Source of the DNA: GMQP-bins7 sp963776565
Lineage (GTDB): Bacteria > Actinomycetota > Thermoleophilia > Gaiellales > Gaiellaceae
DNA: 64,000 bases
NCBI GenBank assembly: GCA_963776565.1
Contig: CAVZNF010000007.1
Location: 1-64,000 of the forward strand
Direction of reading: 5' to 3'
Shown piece after piece: positions 16,163-24,692 of this stretch (positions within the stretch are counted from its first letter, which is position 1; each line of letters begins with the position of its first letter). The notes beneath the pieces were generated by a model. It worked only from the letters and a program-made list of their open reading frames with translations, had not been told where the DNA came from and searched no databases. The position numbers were made by a program, and so were the translations under genes.

Positions 16163-17569
16163 GCCCGAAGCTTCTCGCGCACGAGATCGGAAACGACGCG
16201 GGGATTGGCTTTGCCCTGCGTCTCCTTCATGACCTGTCCGACGAAGAAGCCGAGAAGCCCTTCCTTGCCGCCGCGGTAGGCGGCGACCTGACCAGGGTTC
16301 TCCTCGAGGATTCGGTCGACGATCGGAGCCAGCTCGCCAGTGTCGGACACAGCCTCCTGCGCGACGTACGACTCCGCCGAGAATCCGGGTTCGCCGAGCT
16401 TCGAGATCGCCTCGTCGAAGGCAGCTCGTGGGATCGCGTCGCGAGCGGTGACGAGCTTCGCGAGCTCGGCTCGCGGGTACAGACGCTGGATCGACACCGG
16501 CGCCGACGAGGTTGTTCGCGATCACGTTCGCCGAGGCGACGGCGTCGGCGCCTGCGGCAACGGTCTCGTCCCAGAGACGGTCGAGACCGCCAGTGACGAG
16601 CACGGTGGCGCGCTCGAGATCGAGTGCAGGCTCGATGCGGCGGATGCGAGCCGCCGGTGACTCGGGAAGCTCGGCACGCAGAGCCTCCACGAGCTCGGTC
16701 GCAGGCTCGACCGGTACGAGGTCCGGCTCCGGGAAATAGCGGTAGTCGTCGGCCTCCTCCTTCGAGCGCCGTGCGGTGAGAGTGCCCGTCCCGGCGTCGA
16801 AGTCGTACGTGTGTTGCTCCACCTCACCACCTGACTCCCAGACGCCGATTTGCCGCTCGACCTCCGCCTCGATTCCACGGGCGATGAAGTTGAAGGAGTT
16901 CATGTTCTTGATCTCGGTGCGCGTGCGCAGCTCATCCGAGCCGGTCGGGCGGACGGAGACGTTGGCGTCGACGCGCAGCGTGCCCTTCTCCATTTCTGCA
17001 TCGGAGATGTCCAGCTCGACGATGGTCTGCCGCAGGAGCTGGAGGAAGCGCTTGGCTTCTTCCGCGGAACGGATGTCTGGCGCGGTGACGATCTCGACCA
17101 ACGGCGTTCCGCCCCGGTTGTAGTCGACGAGCGAGGAGTCCGCGCCCCCGATACGGCCGGAGCGCCCACCTACATGGACGGTTTTCGCCGCGTCCTCTTC
17201 CAGGTGCGCCCGGACGATTCCGATCACACGGTCGCCGGTCGCAGTAGGTAGTAGCATTTTGCCGTCAACGCAAGACGGTAGATCGTACTGTGAGATCTGA
17301 TAACCCTTGGGAAGGTCCGGGTAGAAGTAGTTCTTGCGCGCGAACACCGCCTGCTCGGCGATCTCGCACTCGAGCGCGAGCCCGAGCTTGATCGTCCACT
17401 CGATCGCCCGGCGATTCATCACCGGCAGCGCGCCCGGGAATCCGAGGCACACCGGGCACGTCTGTGTGTTCTCCCCCGCTCCGAATCCGACAGCACAGCG
17501 ACAGAACATCTTCGTGAGCGTCTTCAGCTGCACGTGGATCTCCAGTCCGATCACCGGCTCCCAGGTCAT
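16159..17569 (-). CDS. gatB: Asp/Glu-tRNA amidotransferase subunit B, frame broken near 16475-16480
   Basis: GatB presents mischarged Glu-tRNA(Gln)/Asp-tRNA(Asn) for amidation. The ATG at 17569 overlaps the gatA stop. Seen: WEPVIGLEIHVQLKT, GAGENTQTCPVCLGFPGALP with Zn-type cysteines, YFYPDLPKGYQISQYD, VDYNRGGTPLVEIVT, NMNSFNFIARGIEAEV and the C-terminal YqeY-like tail domain. After ANNLVGAGVDPASV the frame changes; PRAELAKLVTARDAIP to the stop lies one base over, next to a CCC run (GGG on the plus strand at 16475-16477). Removing one C restores the protein. Because GatCAB is normally essential, an assembly indel is the likely cause. Confidence 0.9.
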
Positions 17570-18972
17570 CGCAGCCGCTCCGGAACCGTGTCGAATCCGA
17601 TGGCCTGCTCGAGGGCATGGCCGATGCGGAAGAGGCCATTCTCGGCGAACTGCCCTCCGATGAGCTGCAGTCCGACCGGAAGTCCCTCCGACAGTCCGCA
17701 CGGGATGGAGAGACCCGGCAACCCTGCGAGACACGATGGGATCGTGAGCAGGTCGCAGGCGTACATCGCGAGCGGGTCGGCTGCGCGGTCCCCGATCGGG
17801 AATGCCACCGTCGGCGAGGTCGGCGTGACGATTGCGTCGAAGCCTTCGAGTGCCTCGCGGTGCTCCCGGATGAGGAGTGTGCGCACCCTCTGCGCCTGGC
17901 CGTAGAAAGCGTCGTAGTAGCCTGCCGCGAGCGCGTACGTGCCGAGCATGATGCGACGCTTCGGCTCGGGGCCGAAGCCTTCGTCCCGCGTCCGATCGAC
18001 CATCTCGCCGTACGTCGCGCCCTCGACGCGCGGCCCGAAACGCACGCCGTCGTAGCGCGCGAGGTTCGATGACGCCTCGGCAGGCGCGACGAGGTAGTAG
18101 CACGGCATTCCGTAGCGATAGGAGAGCGGGAGGTCGCACTCCCCCACCTCGGCGCCGAGCTCGCGTGCGTGCTCGAGCGCGCTCTCGAACGCTGCGCGGA
18201 CACCTGGCTCGATCGCGTCCAGGTCGTCCACCTGTTCCGGCACCGCCAGCCGCACGCCGGCCAGCGAATCGCTCTCAGGTAGCTGCACGGCCTCGGGCAG
18301 CTCGGCCGTCGTCGAGTCGAGAGGATCGCGCCCCGCGATGATCGAGTAGAGGAGCGCGACGTCGCGCACGGTCTTCGCAACTGGCCCGATCTGGTCGAGG
18401 CTCGACGCGAAGGCAACGATCCCGTAGCGCGATACGGTCCCGTACGTCGGCCGCAGGCCGACGTTCCCGCACAGTGCAGAGGGCTGCTTGATCGAGCCGC
18501 CGGTGTCGGAGCCGAGGCCCCAAGGCGCGAGCCCGGCCGACACGGCAGCGGCGGTACCTCCGCCCGACCCACCGGGGACACGCGACGGATCCCACGGATT
18601 GCGCGACGGCCCCCAGGCCGAGTTCTCGGTCGAGGATCCCATCGCGAACTCGTCGGTGTTCGTTTTTCCGAGAATCGACAAGCCCGCCGCCTTCACCTTC
18701 GCTGCAACCGTCGAGTCGAAGACCGGCGTGTACCCAGTGAGGATCTTCGAGCCGGCGGTTGTCTCGATCCCCTTTGTCGAGATGACGTCCTTGAGCGCGA
18801 TCGGGATGCCGGCGCCGTTCGGCTCGTCGCACGTGCGCAGATAACAGTGGAGCTCGCTGTCGCGCTCCACGATCGCCGCCAGGTACGCAGCGTGAAGCTC
18901 CGTCGGGGACACCTCGCGTCGCTCGAGAAGGCCCATCGCGCCTTCCGCGGTGAGTCGGAGGGTGTCGATCAC
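17566..18972 (-). CDS. gatA: Asp/Glu-tRNA amidotransferase subunit A (amidase signature)
   Basis: 468 residues. GatA hydrolyses glutamine and passes ammonia to GatB. The amidase-signature triad is present: Lys in IPIALKDVISTKG, the cis-Ser in VPGGSGGGTAAA and the nucleophile Ser in LGSDTGGSIKQPSALCG. Also KTNTDEFAMGSSTENSAWGP and RPTYGTVSRYGIVAFASSLDQIGP, which are diagnostic for GatA over other amidases. It overlaps gatC and gatB by 4 nt each, so the order gatC-gatA-gatB is a tightly coupled operon. Confidence 0.96.
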   Translation of the reverse strand: MIDTLRLTAEGAMGLLERREVSPTELHAAYLAAIVERDSELHCYLRTCDEPNGAGIPIALKDVISTKGIETTAGSKILTGYTPVFDSTVAAKVKAAGLSILGKTNTDEFAMGSSTENSAWGPSRNPWDPSRVPGGSGGGTAAAVSAGLAPWGLGSDTGGSIKQPSALCGNVGLRPTYGTVSRYGIVAFASSLDQIGPVAKTVRDVALLYSIIAGRDPLDSTTAELPEAVQLPESDSLAGVRLAVPEQVDDLDAIEPGVRAAFESALEHARELGAEVGECDLPLSYRYGMPCYYLVAPAEASSNLARYDGVRFGPRVEGATYGEMVDRTRDEGFGPEPKRRIMLGTYALAAGYYDAFYGQAQRVRTLLIREHREALEGFDAIVTPTSPTVAFPIGDRAADPLAMYACDLLTIPSCLAGLPGLSIPCGLSEGLPVGLQLIGGQFAENGLFRIGHALEQAIGFDTVPERLR

Positions 18973-19256
18973 TCGCCCACCGGTGGAACCCGGAAGTGGT
19001 CGCCGTCGCGATCGGGAGCATTCGCGAAGACATCGTCGAGTGCGAGCGAGGCGCGCGGCTCGTCCTCGTCCCAGACGTTGACCAGGTCGAGCGGATGTGA
19101 GGTCGGAGGCACGTCGGCAAGGTCGAGCTCGGCGACGACGCCGACCGCGTCGAGGATCGCTCCGAGCTCCTCGGTGAGGCGCTCGACCTCCTCGTCGGTC
19201 AGCGCGAGCCGCGCGAGCCGCGCGACGTGAAGGACTTCATCTCGAGAAATGGCCAT
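18969..19256 (-). CDS. gatC: Asp/Glu-tRNA amidotransferase subunit C
   Basis: 95 residues, the usual GatC length. It is a mostly helical strap that stabilises the GatA-GatB complex. Seen: ISRDEVLHVARLARLALTDEEVERLTEELGAILD, DLADVPPTSHPLDLVNVWDEDEP and the final LDDVFANAPDRDGDHFRVPPVG. It is the first gene of the gatCAB operon, 70 nt downstream of the cold-shock gene's end; a strong hairpin separates them. Confidence 0.93.
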   Translation of the reverse strand: MAISRDEVLHVARLARLALTDEEVERLTEELGAILDAVGVVAELDLADVPPTSHPLDLVNVWDEDEPRASLALDDVFANAPDRDGDHFRVPPVGE

Positions 19257-19280
19257 TCCTCAACGATCCTCTCAAACAAG

Positions 19281-19304
19281 GCGGGCCCCCTCTCGGGGGC
19301 CCGC
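19281..19304 (-). terminator. intrinsic-type terminator hairpin after the cold-shock gene
   Basis: A perfect 10-bp inverted repeat (gcgggccccc / gggggcccgc) with a 4-nt loop lies between the end of the csp gene and the start of gatC. On the minus strand it is followed by CTTGTTTG, a weak T-rich tail. It probably ends csp transcription and insulates gatCAB. Confidence 0.75.
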
Positions 19305-19326
19305 CGCAACGTTCATGTGCGTCCGG

Positions 19327-19533
19327 TCAGCTCGCTGCTGCCGAGACGTTCGCGGCCTGGGCACCCTTGGGACCCTGGACGACCTCGAACTCCACACGCT
19401 GGCCTTCGGTGAGGGTCTTGAAGCCGTCCATCGTGATCGCGGAGAAATGGACGAAGACGTCGTCTCCACCCTCGCGCTCGATGAAGCCGTAGCCCTTCTC
19501 GTTCGAAAACCACTTGACGGTGCCCTGCTCCAC
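19327..19533 (-). CDS. csp: cold-shock domain protein
   Basis: 68 residues. A single cold-shock OB-fold that binds single-stranded RNA/DNA. RNP1 (KGYGFIE) and RNP2 (DVFVHFSAI) are intact, as is GTVKWFSNEKGYGF at the N-terminus. The start is GTG 19533: AGGAGG lies 6-7 nt upstream, whereas an upstream ATG at 19566 would swallow this ribosome site. It is transcribed alone toward a strong hairpin. Confidence 0.93.
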   Translation of the reverse strand: MEQGTVKWFSNEKGYGFIEREGGDDVFVHFSAITMDGFKTLTEGQRVEFEVVQGPKGAQAANVSAAAS

Positions 19534-19612
19534 TACTTGTCCTCCTACAGCGATGACGCCAGCCAACGGGCGAGCCGACGCCGGATGTACACAACGGGCG
19601 GAACGCTAGCGC

Positions 19613-20473
19613 CTAGGAGCCGCGAACCGCAACTTGCGACCGGCGTTGTTGCGCTGCTGTCAACGTGTTGCGCAGAAGCATCGCGATGGTCATCGGGCCG
19701 ACGCCGCCGGGAACCGGCGTCATGAGACCTGCCACGTCGAAAACCGCCGGATCGACGTCGCCGACAAGCTTCCCATCGGACTTGCGATTCATCGCGACGT
19801 CGATGACGACTGCGCCCGGCTTCACCATGTTCGGAGTCACGAGCCCGGCGCGGCCGACAGCGGCGACGAGGATGTCGGCGCGCCGCGTATGGGCGGCGAG
19901 ATCCACCGTTCGGGAATGACAGATCGTGACGGTCGCATGCTCTGCGAGGAGCAGCATCGCCATCGGCTTGCCGACGATCTCGCTGCGCCCGATGACGACG
20001 GCCTCCTTGCCCTTCAGCTCGACACCGTGCTCCGCGAGCATCACCATCACTCCCGAGGGCGTCGCAGGGACGAGGTGCGGCTCGCCGAGATAGAGAAGTC
20101 CCGCATTGATGACGTGAAATCCGTCGACGTCCTTCTCCGGATCGACGGCGCGCAGCACTTTCGGCTCATCCATGTGCTCCGGGAGCGGAAGCTGCACGAG
20201 GATGCCGTCGACCGCGTCGTCAGCGTTCAGGTCGGCGATGAGATCGAGGATCTCGCTCTCGGCCGTATCCGCGGGGAAGCGGTGGTCGCGCGACTCGATC
20301 CCGGCCTCATGCGACGCCTTGTGCTTGGAGCCGACGTAGACGTGTGACGCGGGATCGTCGCCGACGAGAATCGTCGCAAGGCACACGGGTTCGCCATAGG
20401 CACGCACGTCCTCGGCAACCTGCGCGCGAACCTTCTCCGCAAGCGCTTTCCCGTCGATCCTGACTGCAGTCAT
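19613..20473 (-). CDS. folD: methylenetetrahydrofolate dehydrogenase / methenyl-THF cyclohydrolase
   Basis: 286 residues. Bifunctional one-carbon folate enzyme interconverting 5,10-methylene-THF and 10-formyl-THF. Signatures: YVGSKHKASHEAGI with the catalytic Tyr/Lys pair, VDGILVQLPLPEHM, PEKDVDGFH, the NADP loop VVIGRSEIVGKPMAMLL and GGVGPMTIAMLL near the C-terminus. The usual PCTP loop reads PATPSG. Ends 79 nt upstream of the csp start on the same strand. Confidence 0.95.
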   Translation of the reverse strand: MTAVRIDGKALAEKVRAQVAEDVRAYGEPVCLATILVGDDPASHVYVGSKHKASHEAGIESRDHRFPADTAESEILDLIADLNADDAVDGILVQLPLPEHMDEPKVLRAVDPEKDVDGFHVINAGLLYLGEPHLVPATPSGVMVMLAEHGVELKGKEAVVIGRSEIVGKPMAMLLLAEHATVTICHSRTVDLAAHTRRADILVAAVGRAGLVTPNMVKPGAVVIDVAMNRKSDGKLVGDVDPAVFDVAGLMTPVPGGVGPMTIAMLLRNTLTAAQQRRSQVAVRGS

Positions 20474-20643
20474 CGCGCGTACCCTAGCCAGGCGAAAGCG
20501 GCCGGATGTCGCCGGCTCCCGCCGATCGCGGCTCGCTCGTGGTCAGAGCTCGAGGCCGACGTTCTCGGCGGCCTCGAGCACACAGCGCACGCCCTCATCG
20601 AGGAGATGACGCGCGTCGCCGACGGCGCGTAGCCGCCTCTGTC

Positions 20644-21210
20644 TCACTTGCGCGCGAGCCCGCTCTGCAGGAGCTTGAAAGCGCTCAGCTTGGCTGCCTG
20701 GCTCTTGGCGAGCCTGGCCTGAGCGTTGGCCACCTGCGTCTTGGCCGCAACTCTCGAACCCTGCGTCGTCGCCGCAGCGCCAACCACCTGGGCGGTCGCG
20801 GCGACGCTGACGCGCTGCGCCGTCGAGGCGGCTCCGACGGACTGCGGGACCGCGGCGTGGCCGGCGGGAGCGAGAATCGCTGCGCTCGTCACGGCGATCG
20901 CGATCGCGCCCTTGAGGCCGTGAGCCTCGACGTCCGGGTCGTCGAACAGACCCGCGACGCCGTCGCCGTCGAGGGTGAGCGCGACATCATCGCCGCTCGA
21001 AAGTCGGAGGATCTCCTCGAGGTCGGACGCAGACAGATCGATGGCCAGGCGCGTCGCCTCCTCGTCCTCACGCCCGATCTCGAACCAGAGCTCGGCCTTC
21101 TCGTCCTCGGCGAGCGCTGCCTCGAGCACGCTGCGCGCGACGATCGTCGTCAGCACGTCATCGTCGAGCTGGCGGTCGGTGAAGTTTGCCGTTGTCGTGA
21201 GCTGCTGCAT
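20644..21210 (-). CDS. orphan protein with acidic N-terminal domain and Val/Ala/Thr-rich C-terminal repeat
   Basis: 188 residues, no recognised family. Residues 1-95 are acidic and helical (DDDVLTTIVARSVLEAAL, DEKAELWFEIGRE, LSASDLEEILRLSSGDDVAL). Residues 98-120 form a hydrophobic stretch (LKGAIAIAVTSAAILAP) that could be a membrane or secretion segment. The tail has four near-repeats of V-x-A-A-x-T-Q type (VGAASTAQR, VSVAATAQV, VGAAATTQG, RVAAKTQV) then a Lys/Ala-rich helix. It is preceded by GAAGGAGCAGCC, a good ribosome site. Flanked by folD and an alpha/beta hydrolase on the same strand with gaps, so it may be monocistronic. Confidence 0.6.
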   Translation of the reverse strand: MQQLTTTANFTDRQLDDDVLTTIVARSVLEAALAEDEKAELWFEIGREDEEATRLAIDLSASDLEEILRLSSGDDVALTLDGDGVAGLFDDPDVEAHGLKGAIAIAVTSAAILAPAGHAAVPQSVGAASTAQRVSVAATAQVVGAAATTQGSRVAAKTQVANAQARLAKSQAAKLSAFKLLQSGLARK

Positions 21211-21271
21211 GGCTGCTCCTTCGGTCGTTGCTTACAAGACGGCGCGCCCGTGCAGCATCTTCCCTCGGGAG

Positions 21272-21976
21272 CTAGCCGCGAGAGCGCGCAACGTCGCCGA
21301 TGATCGCGGCGAGCTCCTGTGGGCGCGACCACATCGGCCAGTGGCTCGTAGGCAGATCGACATAGGTCACGTCCCTCAGCTCCGCCAGGCCGGCGAGAAA
21401 CGCGTAGCCCTCCTTCAGAGCTTCCTTGTACTGCTCGGAGGTGAACCCCGTGCACACGACAGTGCTCGGTACATCGAGCCGCGCGTCGTTCGTAAACTCG
21501 TGCGCGTCTCGCACTGCGGAGCCAGGCTGCGGAACGGCCCGCCGCCTGAAGGTCTCGAGCTGCTCCTCGCTGAGCCCGTCCAGGTTCTCGTTCGCCGCAA
21601 GCTCCTCGGGCGAGGGCAATGGCAGGTCGGCTCCGTCGAAGTCGGGGTCGAGCGCGCCCTTCGCCGGGCCGGTGTCGACGTAGACCATCGCCGCTATCTG
21701 CTCGGGAATGCGGTCGGTGACCGCGTAGCCTGGGGCGCCGGCACCACTGTGCACGGCGAGCACGACCGGAGGCCCCGCTGCTGACACGGCATCGCAGATC
21801 GCATCGACGTGGTCGGCGAGAGTGATCGAGGATTGGTCTGCGTCGGCCGACTCGAGGCCCGGCAGCGTCAAGGCCGTTACATCGTGTCCGTCGGCCTGCA
21901 GAGTGCGCGCGACCTCGTCCCACGCCCACGCACCGAGCCAGAAACCGGGGACGAGAACGATCGGTGCGCTGGCCAC
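21272..21976 (-). CDS. alpha/beta hydrolase
   Basis: 234 residues with a compact alpha/beta hydrolase fold: IVLVPGFWLGAWAWDEVA (oxyanion loop), GHDVTALTLPG, the nucleophile elbow LAVHSGAGAPG, MVYVDTGPAKGAL and a likely catalytic His in TSHWPMWSRP. The layout matches the salicylate-esterase/methyl-esterase-like (PF12697) group, but the substrate is unknown. No nearby gene indicates a pathway. Confidence 0.8.
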   Translation of the reverse strand: MASAPIVLVPGFWLGAWAWDEVARTLQADGHDVTALTLPGLESADADQSSITLADHVDAICDAVSAAGPPVVLAVHSGAGAPGYAVTDRIPEQIAAMVYVDTGPAKGALDPDFDGADLPLPSPEELAANENLDGLSEEQLETFRRRAVPQPGSAVRDAHEFTNDARLDVPSTVVCTGFTSEQYKEALKEGYAFLAGLAELRDVTYVDLPTSHWPMWSRPQELAAIIGDVARSRG

Positions 21977-22051
21977 ATTTCGACCCTAGACGATTGGTCA
22001 CGAGCAGAGCGAACAGTCGCCGCCCGTGATGCCAGCTCCCTGCTCGCCTGG

Positions 22052-22879
22052 CTAGCGAAGTCCGGCGCTGAACGCGCGTCGAATCGTCTTGCCAAGCGCA
22101 GTCAGGGTCACGGTCCCGTGAAGGCTCTTTCCCTTCGCACTCGCCGGAGTCTTGAAGGTGCAGGACGCTGAACCGCTCGCGGCCCTGGCCTTGCCCCTGA
22201 GGGTCGTTGCCCCGGCTTTCGCGGCACATGCCACACGGCTCGGTCGCACCGGGGAGCCACCCTTCGTCACCCGTACCGTGGCCACGACGGACACGCCGGC
22301 TTTCGGCTGCGCCGGGGAGAGCTTCGCCCGACTGGCCGTGACCGAGCTGCCTCCACCTCCAGCTGAAATCGGCGGCGCAACCTGGAAGCGAAACGTTGCG
22401 CTGTTATTCGATGGGTCTGGGTCCGCTTCGGGGGACGTGGCGGACGCGGTGATGACATAGGCGCCAGGCTCGGCGGAGATCACTCTCCAGGACCAGAGCG
22501 CGTACGTCCCGCCCGCTGTCTGGTCAAGCGCGCCATTGCATATGAGCTCCGAGGTGCCCGAGCAAGTGCCTGCGGAGCCTGGAGAGGGCGTCCCCAGTTG
22601 AAGAGCTGGTGACGACTTGATATCGACCGTGACCGGCGCGGGGGCGTCTCCCGCAACGACGACGCTCAGCGAAAAGTCCCGTGGTACCGTCGTCTTGTCT
22701 ATCTCAATCTCGCCCAACGAACCGATTCCTACCTGGATCCCGACATCGTTGGCTGCCGTTCTGGCGGCTGATGTGGTTGCAACTACGAGGGCGAGGCCTG
22801 CACCAAGTACGGCCACCGCACCGCTCTGAAGCCAGGGTCGTCGGCTTCGGTCGGTAACACTCTTCAATAGACGCCGCAT
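22052..22879 (-). CDS. secreted protein with Ig-like/CARDB-type repeats
   Basis: 275 residues. A long basic N-region then a hydrophobic core (SGAVAVLGAGLALVVATTSAA) forms a signal peptide. Residues 45-165 read as a beta-sandwich (VPRDFSLSVVVAGDAPAPVTVDI, ITASATSPEADPDPSNNSATF, the NNSATF ending being typical of DUF11/CARDB modules), with a possible disulfide between the cysteines of TCSGTSELIC. A GGGGSS linker follows, then a second all-beta domain with Lys-rich end. No enzymatic motif. Likely a cell-surface or matrix protein. Confidence 0.6.
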   Translation of the reverse strand: MRRLLKSVTDRSRRPWLQSGAVAVLGAGLALVVATTSAARTAANDVGIQVGIGSLGEIEIDKTTVPRDFSLSVVVAGDAPAPVTVDIKSSPALQLGTPSPGSAGTCSGTSELICNGALDQTAGGTYALWSWRVISAEPGAYVITASATSPEADPDPSNNSATFRFQVAPPISAGGGGSSVTASRAKLSPAQPKAGVSVVATVRVTKGGSPVRPSRVACAAKAGATTLRGKARAASGSASCTFKTPASAKGKSLHGTVTLTALGKTIRRAFSAGLR

Positions 22880-23027
22880 CGCAACAAATCCCTTCGGTCT
22901 TTGCCCGCCACACGCCTGAACGGACCACCTCGTCAGTGGTTAGAGACTGGCAGGGTTCCGTTGCGAATGCAAACAACCGTGAGGCGAGGGACGAAACGAG
23001 GCCTTGCCGGAAGGTTGTGAGGGCCGA

Positions 23028-23078
23028 AGGCGCCGAGCGGACTCGAACCGCTGTTATCGTCATTCTGCCGATTTGCAG
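23028..23078 (-). repeat. tRNA 3'-half remnant (anticodon loop to acceptor), possible attachment-site scar
   Basis: The minus strand reads CTGCAAA (a tRNA-Cys-type anticodon loop with GCA), then TCGGC, a variable stretch, then a perfect T-arm (AGCGG, loop TTCGAGT, CCGCT) and an acceptor strand CGGCGCC with discriminator T. The 5' half that should pair (GGCGCCG, D-arm) is absent upstream. A fragment beginning exactly at the anticodon loop is what tRNA-targeting integrases leave as attL/attR. The variable region (14 nt) is long for tRNA-Cys, so the identity is uncertain. Confidence 0.5.
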
Positions 23079-23124
23079 CACTTATGCGCGAGCCGAAGCG
23101 GGCGGAAGCCGTGAATCAGGATCG

Positions 23125-23142
23125 CGCCATATATATATGGCG
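23125..23142. promoter_or_regulatory. 18-bp perfect AT-cored palindrome
   Basis: CGCCATATATATATGGCG is fully self-complementary and stands out in GC-rich DNA. It could be a dimeric regulator site or a cruciform-prone sequence. It is 47 nt upstream of the tRNA fragment on the minus strand and about 160 nt from the cupin gene's 3' end. Confidence 0.4.
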
Positions 23143-23304
23143 TCGCCGGGAATCGTCGCGCATGGGTCATGCCGCGATGTGCATTTCGAGGACAAGGCCG
23201 ACGCTGCTCAAGCCTCTGGCGCGCTAGGAGCTTGATGTGACACTCATCGGCTGTCGAGGGCTGACTATGAATGCGACGCTCAGCCCTCTCTGGCCGAGTA
23301 GGGG

Positions 23305-23667
23305 TTAGTGGCGCTTCGCGTAGTCGCCGAACTCGCCGAAGTCGAGCGACACGCACGGCGTGTCACCGATCACTTCCGCGTCGTGTCCGGGATGCAGCGC
23401 GTACACATCACCTGGCCCGATCTCGCCCTCGCTGCCGTCGTCGGCGTAGATCTTCATTCGACCCGAGATGATGTAACCGAGATGCGATACCTGGCAAGAG
23501 TCGGTGCCCGCGATTGGCTTCACATTGTTGCTCCACTTCCAGCCCGGCTCAAACACGCCCTTACCGACCACATGCCCGCCAACGTTCACGACATCGGCAT
23601 GGCCCTTGCCCTCGAACGGCCGTGTCTCATCTGGTGAATCGAAGTTCTTGACCTCGATACTCGTCAT
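23305..23667 (-). CDS. cupin-domain protein
   Basis: 120 residues, a single small beta-barrel. The two cupin motifs are recognisable: GKGVFEPGWKWSNNVKPI with VSHLGYIISGRMKIY, and GPGDVYALHPGHDAEVIGDTPCVSLDF. Motif 1 is degenerate (one His in SHLGY), motif 2 keeps HPGHDA. Metal binding is therefore plausible but not assured. The family covers many sensors and small enzymes; no partner gene is adjacent. Ribosome site GAAAGGAAGGGG lies just upstream of ATG 23667. Confidence 0.75.
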   Translation of the reverse strand: MTSIEVKNFDSPDETRPFEGKGHADVVNVGGHVVGKGVFEPGWKWSNNVKPIAGTDSCQVSHLGYIISGRMKIYADDGSEGEIGPGDVYALHPGHDAEVIGDTPCVSLDFGEFGDYAKRH

Positions 23668-23969
23668 CTAGCCCCTTCCTTTCGCTGTGTGTCGATCAAC
23701 ACTAACCGATGCCCAGACGGGGGTGGCTCGCCGCACGAAGCGGCATCGAGCCGCGATGACGGAGGCGTCGGTCGAAGGCGCGATATCCCCGATCCGGAAC
23801 GTCGCGACGTTCGCGACTATCACGCTGGCGGTAAGGCCACCGCGCCTGCGAGCCGCTTCCTCTCCGCGGCGATGCGCACACGGTTCATCGAGGAGGTACG
23901 TGGAGACGAGCCGGAACTTGCCAGCCACCTGCGGATCGAGGAGCGGGAGCTAGAGGCGGGCGGGCCGAA
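23668..23969. other. unassigned stretch between cupin and membrane genes
   Basis: 302 nt. Open frames exist on both strands but neither gives a recognisable protein. The plus-strand frame ending at 23973 contains FLSAAMRTRFIEEVRGDEPEL, which looks protein-like and might be the end of a decayed gene, but has no clear start. I leave it unassigned. Confidence 0.4.
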
Positions 23970-24692
23970 CTAGAGGGCTGAGGTCGCTATCGCGCGATGC
24001 GTCGCGATGCTCGTAGCGATTGACCAGATCACGAGCGCCAGGACGCCGGGAAAGAAGCCGAAGCCGAAGAGACTGTCTTCGCCCAAGCCCGAAAGAACGG
24101 CGGCGAACGCGACGAGAAATGAAGCCGCGCCGATGAGCGCGACGATGCCTGTCCAGCGTGCGAAGACTCCGGTGCGAATTGTGACCAGCCCACCGGCCAT
24201 GAGGAACGCGGCGAAGCCCATGGCTGAAAGTAGGAAAGGCCCAGCCGAGGAACTCGCTATCGCTCTAGTCACGATCGGGTTCGCGTCGGCACCCTCAGTC
24301 GTCGCGCTCGAGATGATGACAATCGCCATGACCATGCCCGCCATGCCCGTAATGGCACCCGCGAAGGCGACCCGAGCCAGTTGTGCCGAACCGCCAGCTC
24401 TCGTCTCAGCATCCCCGAGCGCAGTTCGGATGGTCGCCGCGAAGTGCAGGAACACGAAGCCCGCCAGCAGCATCGCGAACGCTCCGATGCGGCTCTTCCA
24501 CTCGTTGTCATCCGCCCAGTTCGTCCAGTCCTGATCTGACGCACCGTAGTCAGGCGCGTCCCCGCCGCTTGCGAACCACCCGACGAGAAAGAGAATCGCG
24601 AAGGCAACTCCAGACAGCGCGAGCAAGCGCCGCCATGAGACGGGTATAGACGGCGACGGGACTACGGGCGTGGGTGCGGAGTCGGTACTCAT
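23970..24692 (-). CDS. hypothetical membrane protein (pairs with the upstream DUF4386-like gene)
   Basis: 240 residues from ATG 24692, which overlaps the DUF4386-like stop as ATGA. Predicted helices: LLALSGVAFAILFLVGWFA, IGAFAMLLAGFVFLHFAATI, AFAGAITGMAGMVMAIVII, PFLLSAMGFAAFLMAGGLVTI, WTGIVALIGAASFLVAFAAVL and FFPGVLALVIWSIATSI. The extracytoplasmic loop GDAPDYGASDQDWTNWADDNEWKS is aromatic and acidic. No enzymatic motif is visible; co-translation with the upstream membrane protein suggests they act together. Confidence 0.7.
   Translation of the reverse strand: MSTDSAPTPVVPSPSIPVSWRRLLALSGVAFAILFLVGWFASGGDAPDYGASDQDWTNWADDNEWKSRIGAFAMLLAGFVFLHFAATIRTALGDAETRAGGSAQLARVAFAGAITGMAGMVMAIVIISSATTEGADANPIVTRAIASSSAGPFLLSAMGFAAFLMAGGLVTIRTGVFARWTGIVALIGAASFLVAFAAVLSGLGEDSLFGFGFFPGVLALVIWSIATSIATHRAIATSAL

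Larger units (their letters stand above)
22880..23304. other. intergenic stretch, gene-free, holds a tRNA fragment and an AT palindrome
   Basis: 425 nt without a convincing gene. It is less GC-rich than its surroundings and contains the tRNA 3'-half-like piece at 23028-23078 and the palindrome at 23125-23142, described separately. Open frames crossing it lack start sites and family resemblance. Confidence 0.6.

Noticed and set aside
16159..17569. Programmed frameshifting in gatB
   Set aside because: No slippery heptamer/stem arrangement of known recoding sites and no precedent in gatB; a homopolymer indel explains it.
14312..18139. A single 1275-residue protein
   Set aside because: It is a chance open frame that joins DUF4331, intergenic DNA and part of gatB; three separate genes are clear from motifs and starts.
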